Below are positions 1-5,984 of a stretch of DNA of 6,485 nucleotides, piece by piece. The stretch covers positions 863 through 7,347 of the forward strand of contig PMCH01000093.1 in the NCBI GenBank assembly GCA_003154055.1. The letters run 5' to 3'. The notes beneath the pieces are model-generated. The model searched no databases and was not told where the DNA came from. It worked only from the letters and a program-made list of their open reading frames with translations. This stretch comes from Acidobacteriaceae bacterium. Lineage in GTDB: Bacteria; Acidobacteriota; Terriglobia; Terriglobales; Acidobacteriaceae. The position numbers were made by a program, and so were the translations under genes. Each line of letters begins with the position of its first letter. Position 1 is the first letter of the stretch.

Positions 1-386
1 TCCTCAAGCTGCTTGTTCACCTTGGCGAGGCGTACCTTGAGTTCGTCCATGGTGTCGTTCAGCGCCTGGATCTGCCCGGAAATCTGATCAATCTGTCCGG
101 CACGATCCTGCTGCTGTTTGGTGATCACCGCCTGCAGGTCGTTGATCGCAGCCGTCACTTTGTTGGCCGCGTCGGTGTTCTTTTCGACCAGGTTCTTCAT
201 GACCCCCATGCGCTCGTTGAAGGACTGATTCATCTGGGTCATCTGTTGCTGCAACTGGTCGACCTGGGTCTGCAGTTGGATCATTTCCTTGCTGGCGCCG
301 TAGGCGGGAGCGAGCCCCATCCAGAGCGTGAGGAGGAGCGCGAGTAGGGCGTGAAGACGATTCGATTTCATAGCTGATCTATTCAA
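1..386 (-). CDS. cpoB: CpoB/YbgF-like periplasmic Tol-Pal coordinator, N-terminal part (runs off left edge)
   Basis: The frame is open from the start codon to base 1, so the 3' end lies outside the window. About 128 codons are visible. The product starts with a basic n-region, a leucine-rich stretch (ALLALLLTLWMGLAPAYGA) and a likely cleavage after the YGA, so it is an exported protein. After this comes a polar segment rich in Gln, Asn, Lys and Met with heptad-like spacing (IQLQTQVDQLQQQMTQM and onward), which fits the N-terminal trimerising coiled coil of CpoB. The C-terminal TPR domain of the family would lie beyond the edge. I chose TTG at 386-384 because AGGAG (399-395) sits 8 bases before it. 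The ATG at 371-369, five codons in, has no comparable site. In characterised bacteria CpoB binds TolA and links outer-membrane constriction with PBP1B activity at the septum. The assignment rests on the coiled coil and on the position right after pal. Confidence 0.8.
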   Translation of the reverse strand, partial: MNRSAMKSNRLHALLALLLTLWMGLAPAYGASKEMIQLQTQVDQLQQQMTQMNQSFNERMGVMKNLVEKNTDAANKVTAAINDLQAVITKQQQDRAGQIDQISGQIQALNDTMDELKVRLAKVNKQLE

Positions 387-425
387 TGCTAAAACTCCTG
401 CGGGTGTCCAGCGGGCGGTACCCAG

Positions 426-453
426 GTAAATAAAGGGCGGCCGAAGCCGCCCT
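426..453 (-). terminator. Probable intrinsic terminator or attenuator between pal and cpoB
   Basis: Read on the minus strand, a perfect 8-bp GC-rich stem (AGGGCGGC / GCCGCCCT, bases 434-453) closes on a TTCG loop. The loop is flanked by C and G, giving the unusually stable cUUCGg tetraloop. The stem is followed at once by TTTATTTA. It lies 26 bases after the pal stop codon and about 50 bases before the cpoB start. A rho-independent terminator after pal is the simplest reading. Because the T-tract is interrupted by one A and cpoB follows closely, partial read-through or an mRNA-stabilising 3' end are also possible. Confidence 0.7.
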
Positions 454-478
454 CGTTCGATGCAGTTTGCCACTCCAG

Positions 479-1213
479 CTACTTTTCGTAAATGAAGTGC
501 CCGCGGCGGTTTTGCTGCCAACAGGAATCGTTGGACTCGGTACAGAATGGCTTCTCTTTGCCGTAGCTGAAGGTTTTGATGCGATCGCCACCAACTCCGG
601 CCTGAATCAGCGCATTCTTCACCGCGTCGGAGCGGTTGGTGCCGAGCGCGAGGTTGTACTCCGTCGATCCACGCTCGTCGCAGTGCCCCTCCACCGTGAT
701 GCGGATGTTGGGATGCTGCTGCAGGAACTGGGCGTCGGCCTGCAAATCTGCCTGCTGGTCGGCGCGGATGTCCGCCTTGTCATAGTCGAAGTAGATGTCC
801 TTCACGTTTTGCGCGAAGAGCTGTTCTTCGGTCAGAGAAGGCGGCGGTGGTGGTGGAGGCGGCGGAGCGTTGACGGTGACGCGCGCGGTTGCGTCCTGCG
901 TTCCACCGGTGCCTTTGGCTGTCAGGTGATAGGTGGTCGAGTCGGCCGGTGTAACCTGGCGCGAGCCACTTGCTTCCACGGTGCCGATGCCGTCAATGCT
1001 GATGTCAGTGGCGTTCGTCGTCTGCCAGCTCAGCGTCGTCGCTTGCCCTTTGTCTACCGTATTGGGATTCGCCGACAGCGAGGCAGTCGGAGAGGCTAGG
1101 GCCGGTGGCGGCGGGGGCGGTGGTGGCGCAACTTTCTTCTTGCAGGCGCCCAACATCAGGATAGCGCCGAGTACGAAGACCAGGGTTATCCACTTCTTTA
1201 TCGGGTGCTTCAC
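479..1213 (-). CDS. pal: Pal, peptidoglycan-associated outer-membrane lipoprotein with an inserted Ig-like domain
   Basis: The 244-residue product anchors the outer membrane to peptidoglycan and is the outer end of the Tol-Pal chain. Residues 1-23 are a lipoprotein signal ending in the lipobox LGAC, with Cys24 as the lipidated residue. Next come eight prolines (30-37), a beta-rich Ig-like domain (about 43-115, with NPNTVDKGQATTLSW and STTYHLTAKG), nine prolines (117-125) and an OmpA-like domain (about 132-244). The OmpA part has FDYDKADI and GHCDERGSTEYNLALGTNR. Asp179 and Arg194 occupy the positions that bind diaminopimelate in OmpA/Pal, with the same 15-residue spacing. It ends in NRRGHFIYEK. 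Two cysteines (224, 231) near the end could pair. The start is GTG (1213-1211), with GGAGG six bases upstream; the frame stays open further upstream but without a better site. Classical Pal is about 170 residues, and the extra length is the Ig domain plus proline tracts. Confidence 0.95.
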   Translation of the reverse strand: MKHPIKKWITLVFVLGAILMLGACKKKVAPPPPPPPPALASPTASLSANPNTVDKGQATTLSWQTTNATDISIDGIGTVEASGSRQVTPADSTTYHLTAKGTGGTQDATARVTVNAPPPPPPPPPSLTEEQLFAQNVKDIYFDYDKADIRADQQADLQADAQFLQQHPNIRITVEGHCDERGSTEYNLALGTNRSDAVKNALIQAGVGGDRIKTFSYGKEKPFCTESNDSCWQQNRRGHFIYEK

Positions 1214-1319
1214 CAAGTTCCTCCATTCTTCTGTGCGCCCGGATTGTGGCGTGCTTATTTCAGATTCACGGCGGGGCGCACTCTCAGCCGGCCGCAAAAC
1301 CGTTTTCCCATAATTGATA
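1214..1319. other. tolB-pal intergenic spacer
   Basis: This 106-base gap lies between the tolB stop and the pal GTG. I see no terminator with a T-tract and no convincing promoter. A short dyad (AAAAC-C-GTTTT, 1296-1306) is present but too small to call. The pal ribosome-binding site GGAGG (1224-1220) is at its left end. Co-transcription of tolB and pal is therefore likely. Confidence 0.5.
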
Positions 1320-2663
1320 TTACTTCCAACTCCAGTTCGGTTGTGTATTATTCCCGCTAAACGTTAACTGCTTAACATTTGTGCCGTCGGCCAGCATGCT
1401 AAAGATCTGGTCGCTGCCCGTGCGATGCGACTGGAAAACAACATGCCTGCCATCCGGAGACCAGCACGGGGCATCGTTGCGCCCGGAGTCGTGGGTGAGC
1501 TGCACCCACTGCTTGCTGGCGACATCCATCAGGTAAAGGTCGTTCGATCCGGGCTCCCCCGGCCCGTACTTGCGCATCCAGGAGAAGGTCAGGAATTGGC
1601 CGTTGGGTGACCAGTTGGGCGAAACCGCGTAGCCCTGGTCGGTGAGGCGCTGCACATTGGTGCCGTCGGCCTCCATGGTATAGACCTGCGGCAGTCCGGT
1701 ACGCCCGCTCACGAACGCAATCTGCGCCCCGGTCTTGCGGTTCCAGGTAGGGGAAACATCGGGACCCTGGCCCGATGTCAGGCGCCGCAAGTTCCCACCC
1801 GAGCCATCCACCACGAAAACATTCGGATATCCGTTGCGCGAGGAGGAAAATGCGAGTTTCCCGTCGGGCGACCACGAAGGCGAGAGGTTCATCCCTCCGA
1901 AGCGCGGGAAACTGATCATCCGGTTCAGGTCGAACGAGTACAGCATGATCTCCCATCCGGTTTTGGTGACGGAACTGAAGGCCAGCCGTGAGCCGTCGGG
2001 TGAAATGCGCGGCGAAAGCGAGATCGCGCCCAGATGGGTGACGGCATGCTGGTTGGCGCCGTCATAATCCATCGTCCAGATTTCCTTTTGCCCGCCGCGG
2101 GCGCTGACAAAATAGATCTTGCTTTCGGCAATGCCCGCAATGCCTCCGCCCAGGCGAAAGATGATTTCGTCGGCAAACTTGTGCGCGATCACCCGCACGG
2201 CTTCGGCCGTGCCATTGTCGTTGTACTGCTTGCCGAGGACTTGAGGCGAACCGGAACTCTTGACGTCATACAGCCAGCCTTGTACCTGGACCTTGTCCGC
2301 GGACACGCCAAGGTTGCCAAAGGCGAGCATCGAGGCGTTCGGCGGCTGCTGGTTCCAGGCCGAGAGGTTGACTTCGCTGGGCTGTCCCGGAACCTGCTCG
2401 GGATAGAAGCTTTTCGAAACCAACTCGAAGATGCCGGCGTTATCAAGGTCATTCCAGAGCGTGTCGTTGAAAGTCTTCAGCAGGTCAGTATTCTTGGGGT
2501 CCGGCGTTGACGGCTTGAAGTCGGATGCGGCGAGACGCACTTTTTCCACGCCAAGGCCGGTGCCGGTGCGAATCCAGTCCTGGGCAGAGCCGGTAGCGGC
2601 CAGCAGAAGCAATGCAGCGACGATGAAGCCTAGAGAACGAGTGCGGTAAGCCGGGTTGCGCAA
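1320..2663 (-). CDS. tolB: TolB, periplasmic beta-propeller of the Tol-Pal system
   Basis: The 447-residue product is the soluble periplasmic partner that binds Pal and is acted on by TolA. It starts with a signal peptide (residues 1-27, hydrophobic LGFIVAALLLLAATGSA, cleavage before QDW). The N-terminal alpha/beta domain follows to about residue 170. Then comes a beta-propeller whose blades carry PD40/WD40-like repeats: SPRISPDGSRLAFSS, SPSWSPDGKLAFSS, SPTWNRKTGAQIAFVS, SPNWSPNGQFLTFSW, APCWSPDGRHVVFQS and a last partial QPNWSWK. Length and domain order match TolB (about 430 residues in E. coli). The start is TTG (2663-2661), with GGGAG six bases upstream. It places the signal peptide at the N-terminus. 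The open frame extends 80 codons further, but that extension reads as non-homologous sequence and runs into the tolA 3' end. TAA stop. Confidence 0.93.
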   Translation of the reverse strand: MRNPAYRTRSLGFIVAALLLLAATGSAQDWIRTGTGLGVEKVRLAASDFKPSTPDPKNTDLLKTFNDTLWNDLDNAGIFELVSKSFYPEQVPGQPSEVNLSAWNQQPPNASMLAFGNLGVSADKVQVQGWLYDVKSSGSPQVLGKQYNDNGTAEAVRVIAHKFADEIIFRLGGGIAGIAESKIYFVSARGGQKEIWTMDYDGANQHAVTHLGAISLSPRISPDGSRLAFSSVTKTGWEIMLYSFDLNRMISFPRFGGMNLSPSWSPDGKLAFSSSRNGYPNVFVVDGSGGNLRRLTSGQGPDVSPTWNRKTGAQIAFVSGRTGLPQVYTMEADGTNVQRLTDQGYAVSPNWSPNGQFLTFSWMRKYGPGEPGSNDLYLMDVASKQWVQLTHDSGRNDAPCWSPDGRHVVFQSHRTGSDQIFSMLADGTNVKQLTFSGNNTQPNWSWK

Positions 2664-2730
2664 TGTTTGCTCCCTCTTTGCTGCTGCTGCTACCGAGTCC
2701 TGCGAACGACTAGCGATGAACAACCAACGA
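2664..2730. other. tolA-tolB intergenic spacer
   Basis: This 67-base gap contains a short run of GCA/GCT triplets and the tolB Shine-Dalgarno sequence (AGAGGGAG). I see no hairpin with a T-run, so the tolA-like gene and tolB are probably on one transcript. Confidence 0.45.
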
Positions 2731-3513
2731 CTATCTCTTGTAATCGAACCAGAACTCCACAGATACCCTATTTCCAGAATAGTCGGGCGGCAACGGTCCG
2801 AAAGTATCAATGCGCTGAATTGCCCGAACGGCCGAGATGTCGAGCGAGGGAATCCCGCTGGTCTGTTCGATCTGCACGTTGGCCGGGTGCCCGTCCCGTG
2901 CAATGTCGAACGTCAGGTACACGCGGTTCGCCGCGCTGATTCCGGGATCCACCTCGTATTTCAGCCAGTTTTCCGAAACCTTCTGCTGAACGACTTTGAC
3001 ATACCAGGAGAAGCGATTGCCGAAATCGCCGCCGCCTCCCGTGAAACCGAATCCGCCCTTCGCCCCGCCCGCGCTGAACATGCCGTACGGCCCGCTGACC
3101 GGTCCGCCCTGGCCATAGGGAATCTGGTTCGACTCCTCCGGTTCCGGCGCCGGTTTCCGCTGGGTGGCGCTGGCCGCGGGTTTCGGTTTGATCTTGGCAT
3201 TCTTGTCGGGAATCGGAATTGCTTCGGGTTCCTGCTCTTGAACCTTGGGCTGCGATTTTGAAAGTCCCTTGGAGTCGGTTGCCAGCACGTTCTCCGTCTG
3301 GACGGGATTGGCCGGCAAGGGAACAGTCGACACCAGGACCGCCCCCATCGCGTCGCCTCCTCCACCGCCTCCCCAGCCTTCGCCACGATAGCCGTGCATG
3401 AACACTGCGTAGAGCACCACAAAGACGGTGAACGCCACATGCAATCCGACTGACCATGCCAGGGGCCGGCTCAGTCCGCCGTGTTCGGAATAGATGTCAG
3501 CGTTTGCCGCCAT
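2731..3513 (-). CDS. tolA: TolA/TonB-family energy transducer of the Tol-Pal system
   Basis: The 260-residue product should transmit force from TolQR to the outer membrane. A short cytoplasmic N-terminus precedes one membrane helix (about 18-38). Within it Ser21-x3-His25 matches the first half of the SHLS motif that TolA and TonB use to contact TolQ/ExbB. The Leu and second Ser positions are Val32 and Ala36. After the helix come a Gly-rich stretch (W47 then six Gly), a Lys/Pro/Glu-rich linker (about 82-128), a second Gly-rich segment (134-165) and a TonB-like C-terminal domain (about 168-260) with FSWYVKVVQQKVSENW, RVYLTFDIARDG and PSLDISAVRAI. The long helical domain II of enterobacterial TolA (421 residues in total) is missing. 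The ATG overlaps the end of tolR by 17 bases and has no clear Shine-Dalgarno sequence, so coupled translation is likely. By sequence alone it could be called TonB; the location argues for the TolA role. Confidence 0.85.
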   Translation of the reverse strand: MAANADIYSEHGGLSRPLAWSVGLHVAFTVFVVLYAVFMHGYRGEGWGGGGGGDAMGAVLVSTVPLPANPVQTENVLATDSKGLSKSQPKVQEQEPEAIPIPDKNAKIKPKPAASATQRKPAPEPEESNQIPYGQGGPVSGPYGMFSAGGAKGGFGFTGGGGDFGNRFSWYVKVVQQKVSENWLKYEVDPGISAANRVYLTFDIARDGHPANVQIEQTSGIPSLDISAVRAIQRIDTFGPLPPDYSGNRVSVEFWFDYKR

Positions 3514-3925
3514 GGGAGTCGATCGGCTGCGTCACAATGCTTACGTTGCTGATGCCCGACTGCTTGATCGCGTCCATCACCGTCGCGAATGCGCCAAAAG
3601 GAACATCCTCATCGGAACGCAAATAAATCGCCTGATGCTGCGGGTCGCGAATGCGCTGCTTCAGGCGCGCCGCGATCTGGTTGATGTTGATCGGGTCATT
3701 GCCCAGGTACACCTTCTGCGACTTATCGATACTGATGACCAGTCGCTCCTCGGTGACTTCCTTTACGGTGCGGGTGTGGGGCACGCTGACTTCGATCCCC
3801 GACTGCAACACCGGGGCGGTCACCATGAAGATGACCAGCAGCACCAGGACCACGTCCACCAGTGGGGTGACGTTGATATCGGACAGCGCGCTCTGAGTAC
3901 GCCCGTTGGCAGCGGTAAAGGCCAT
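3497..3925 (-). CDS. tolR: TolR, ExbD-family motor subunit
   Basis: The 142-residue product is the proton-channel partner of TolQ. A short N-terminus leads to DINVTPLVDVVLVLLVIFMV, the family signature. Asp24 inside the single membrane helix (about 22-41) is at the position of the essential proton-carrying Asp of TolR/ExbD. The periplasmic part (about 45-142) has VSVPHTRTVKEVTEERLVISID, then QHQAIYLRSDEDVPFGAFATVMDAIKQSGISNVSIVTQP, typical of ExbD/TolR. Length is standard. The ATG shares one base with the tolQ TGA, and GAGGT lies about nine bases upstream inside tolQ. The 3' end overlaps the tolA-like gene. Confidence 0.95.
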   Translation of the reverse strand: MAFTAANGRTQSALSDINVTPLVDVVLVLLVIFMVTAPVLQSGIEVSVPHTRTVKEVTEERLVISIDKSQKVYLGNDPININQIAARLKQRIRDPQHQAIYLRSDEDVPFGAFATVMDAIKQSGISNVSIVTQPIDSHGGKR

Positions 3926-4632
3926 CAGCGCCGGACCTCGGGCGCTGGCGCCGCCAGTTGGCGCTCCACAAGATTCAGCATTTCGAGACTGAAGTCGTCG
4001 TTGCGCGCCGCCAGTTCTCGAATCGATGCATTGATCAGGTTGTAAGCAATCACTGCCGGAATCGCCGCCGCCAGGCCGGCCGCGGTGGTGATCAATGCCT
4101 CAGACACGCCGGGAGCGACTGCACGCAATGTGGCCGCCCCGGCCGTACCCAGTCCGTGGAACGCGTCAATGATTCCCCACACCGTGCCAAAGAGACCGAT
4201 GAAGGGCGTGACCGCGCCCGTAATTGCCAGCCATGGCACATTGCGCTCCAGGCGGGTGATTTCTTCCGAAGACGCGACCTGCATCGCGCGCTGGATCGCC
4301 ACCACGTTTTGAACCGAGCCGGTCATTCCCATCTGGCGCCGGAACTCCTCCACCGCGCCTCCGAAAACGCCCACCAGGGGGCTGGGGCGAAACTGTTCTG
4401 CCACGGACGCCACATCCTGCATGCGCTGTGCCTTGCGGAAGGCACGCACGAAGCGGGCGCTTTGGGTCCGGGCGCGCTGGATCACCCGCCATTTGGAAAG
4501 GATCACGGCCCAGGAAATGACGCTGAAGGCGAGCAGCAGCAACAGCGCCGCTTTGGCTACAGCGCCGGTCTGCAGAACCAGATCAACGATTTCGCCACCG
4601 ACAAAGAGCAAGAAGACTGGAGAACAATGCAT
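3925..4632 (-). CDS. tolQ: TolQ, MotA/TolQ/ExbB-family proton-channel subunit
   Basis: The 235-residue product forms the inner-membrane motor with TolR. Three membrane segments are visible: about 25-45 (ALLLLLAFSVISWAVIL), 134-156 (WLAITGAVTPFIGLFGTVWG) and 174-197 (GVSEALITTAAGLAAAIP). A cytoplasmic loop of about 90 residues lies between the first two. Thr150 and Thr183 align, with a constant offset of five, with Thr145 and Thr178 that line the channel in E. coli TolQ. Length is normal for the family. ATG is used as the start; no strong Shine-Dalgarno sequence precedes it, and a slightly later start cannot be excluded. It is the first gene of the cluster. Confidence 0.95.
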   Translation of the reverse strand: MHCSPVFLLFVGGEIVDLVLQTGAVAKAALLLLLAFSVISWAVILSKWRVIQRARTQSARFVRAFRKAQRMQDVASVAEQFRPSPLVGVFGGAVEEFRRQMGMTGSVQNVVAIQRAMQVASSEEITRLERNVPWLAITGAVTPFIGLFGTVWGIIDAFHGLGTAGAATLRAVAPGVSEALITTAAGLAAAIPAVIAYNLINASIRELAARNDDFSLEMLNLVERQLAAPAPEVRR

Positions 4633-4659
4633 GGGCGTTTAGAAGAGTGTCGTTTTGCG

Positions 4660-4665
4660 ATTATA
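4660..4665 (-). promoter_or_regulatory. TATAAT -10 box, candidate promoter for the tol-pal cluster
   Basis: Minus-strand TATAAT matches the sigma-70 -10 consensus exactly and ends 27 bases before the tolQ ATG. This would give a leader of about 20 bases. At 17-18 bases upstream the sequence is GC-rich (CGGGGG), with no -35 resemblance, and there is no extended TGn. Position supports it; the missing -35 limits confidence. The rest of the gap between tolQ and the next gene (4666-4791) is GC-rich, and I find no reading frame or clear terminator in it. Confidence 0.4.
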
Positions 4666-4791
4666 GACCCTAAGAATGCGGGCCCCCGAGGGAGGGTACC
4701 GCCGCGGTCAACGCCCAGCCCGCAGATGGCTGCTCGCCACTCACATCATGGCTCCCTGAGGCGGAGGAGAGCAGCGCACCGCAGCCTCGCC

Positions 4792-5727
4792 CTATTTCGG
4801 AACCGTCACTTTTGCTTCGTTGGAATATCCGCTTTCATCCCCGTTGGAGTTCACCGCGGTGGCCACATAGAAATATGTCGCTCCGCCGGTGACGCTGGTA
4901 TCGGCGTAATTGGTGGAAGCATCCAAAACGGAATTCATGAGTGAGTAGGGCCCACCGTGCGAGTTCCCGCGGTACACGTTGTATCCGACGGCTCCACTGC
5001 TGGCGTCCCAGGACAGATCCGCCTCATGGGATCCGGCGGCCACTCCGCCACCTTTCAGTGCCTCGGAAGTCGGGGAGTTCACGGCATTGCTCACGACGAT
5101 GAAGTTGCCGGTTGCCTGGCCCGAGGCGCTGGGAGTGAATCGAATCGATACAGGCATGCTCTGTCCAGATGGAATCGTCACGGGCAGTGCCAAGCCGTGG
5201 ATCGAAAACTCGGGATTGTCTGTTTGGGCGGACGAAACTGTTACGTTGCCGCCTATTGCCGAAAGCGCAGCTTGCAGAGTGGCGCTTGACCCAAGTGTTA
5301 CGGAGCCGAAATCCAGGGTCGCGGGCGAGATTGCCAATCGCACGTCAGTGCTGTTGAAACCTCTTCCTGCCAAGGCCATGGTAAGAGTTGGGTTCAACGC
5401 ATTGCTGCGCAGAGTGGCAGTACCGGTGACCCGCCCGGTTGCGGCGGGCGAGAAGACAAGAGGAAGTTTGACCACCGCGCCGGGGCCTAGCACCACGGGT
5501 AATGGGAAATTCCCGAAGGAGAAACCGGAACCCGTCAAGGACTTGGACTTGATGGTCAGTGGCTTACTGCCGGCGTTGCTCAATCGAATCTGGTACGTCT
5601 TTGAGGTGCCAATCCGGGTTAAGCCAAAGCCAATGCGGCACGGCTGACATTGAAGTTGTTGGGCGAAGAGTCCGCCCGGTGCCGCCAGAAACACAAATAC
5701 TAAGAGTGCGCGGGGAAGGGTACGCAT
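4792..5727 (-). CDS. Secreted protein with two choice-of-anchor-D-type Ig-like repeats and a C-terminal Fn3 domain
   Basis: I do not recognise a specific function. The 311-residue product has a signal peptide (about 1-22, LLVFVFLAAPGGLFA, cleavage before QQ) and no lipobox. Two related Ig-like modules follow: about 31-124 (FGLTRIGTSKTYQIRLSNAG ... FSPAATGRVTGTATLRSNA) and 131-228 (LDFGSVTLGSSATLQ ... FTPSASGQATGNFIVVSNA). Their parallel motifs show a tandem duplication. Residues 234-311 look like a fibronectin type III domain (ADLSWDASSGAVGYNVYRG, ATYFYVATAVNSNGDES). No catalytic residues, C-terminal membrane helix or sorting signal is visible. The protein is probably an extracellular or cell-surface structural or adhesive protein. 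I preferred the ATG at 5727, which places the signal peptide at the N-terminus and has GGAA ten bases upstream; an in-frame TTG at 5763 lacks a spaced ribosome-binding site. It is separated from tolQ by 159 bases, so membership of the Tol operon is not implied. Confidence 0.85.
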   Translation of the reverse strand: MRTLPRALLVFVFLAAPGGLFAQQLQCQPCRIGFGLTRIGTSKTYQIRLSNAGSKPLTIKSKSLTGSGFSFGNFPLPVVLGPGAVVKLPLVFSPAATGRVTGTATLRSNALNPTLTMALAGRGFNSTDVRLAISPATLDFGSVTLGSSATLQAALSAIGGNVTVSSAQTDNPEFSIHGLALPVTIPSGQSMPVSIRFTPSASGQATGNFIVVSNAVNSPTSEALKGGGVAAGSHEADLSWDASSGAVGYNVYRGNSHGGPYSLMNSVLDASTNYADTSVTGGATYFYVATAVNSNGDESGYSNEAKVTVPK

Positions 5728-5764
5728 ATACCGAATATTCCGGGATCGCGAATTCCATGGCAAC

Positions 5765-5801
5765 TCTCAGAAGTGCATAATTGTGCCTTAAGTCACTGAG
5801 A
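5765..5801. promoter_or_regulatory. Nested imperfect inverted repeats upstream of the secreted Ig/Fn3 gene
   Basis: TCTCAG (5765-5770) and CTGAGA (5796-5801) are exact inverted copies. Between them lies a 12-base near-palindrome GCATAATTGTGC (5775-5786), matching in 10 of 12 positions. It lies 38-74 bases before the chosen start of the minus-strand gene, where an operator could sit. The two dyads do not share an exact centre, and short dyads of this kind can occur by chance. Confidence 0.2.
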
Positions 5802-5926
5802 AGGAAGCCGTACAGAACGGCTGGAGGCGGGGTTGGGCCGGGGGCGCCGCTTGATTCGCCGGTCCCCGAGAGTTTCACCCCGCCGAAGGATCGAATGGCA
5901 GGCACCTTGCCCGCCACCCGCTGAAA

Positions 5927-5954
5927 TTGACGGCCGCGGCTTTCATGCTATGCT
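5927..5954 (+). promoter_or_regulatory. Sigma-70-type promoter for recN
   Basis: TTGACG (5927-5932) and TATGCT (5949-5954) are separated by 16 bases, and TGC directly before the second hexamer makes an extended -10. Transcription would begin near 5961, about 24 bases before the GTG start. I looked for an SOS operator of the CTGT-N8-ACAG or GAAC-N4-GTTC type around it and found none. This does not exclude LexA control with another motif. Confidence 0.65.
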
Positions 5955-5984
5955 GCGCTCAATCTCAACATCACAGGACGCCCC

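Noticed and set aside
1214..1297. Upstream extension of pal
   Set aside because: It would put 28 residues before the lipoprotein signal; GTG at 1213 has GGAGG at the right distance.
467..1313. Plus-strand open frames opposite pal (467-1099 and 933-1313)
   Set aside because: They mirror the codon pattern of pal; the Gly/Arg-rich parts are the reverse complement of the proline tracts.
2664..2903. N-terminal extension of tolB by 80 codons
   Set aside because: It would bury the signal peptide inside the protein and overlap the tolA-like gene by 173 bases. The TTG at 2663 has a good ribosome-binding site.
4670..4700. GC-rich stretch as a terminator for the secreted-protein gene
   Set aside because: I could not form a continuous stem of more than a few pairs, and no T-tract follows on the minus strand.
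3958..4944. A 328-codon plus-strand open frame opposite tolQ
   Set aside because: It lies antisense to a strongly recognised tolQ, has a low-complexity His/Arg-rich translation and resembles no family. Long antisense frames are expected in GC-rich coding DNA.
4979..5647. Plus-strand frame of 222 codons
   Set aside because: It is the antisense shadow of the Ig-like repeats; the translation is Pro/Ser/Ala-rich without family features.
5564..5917. Minus-strand frame of 117 codons overlapping the secreted-protein start
   Set aside because: It overlaps the signal-peptide gene in another frame, has no recognisable domain, and its 5' part lies opposite the recN upstream region.
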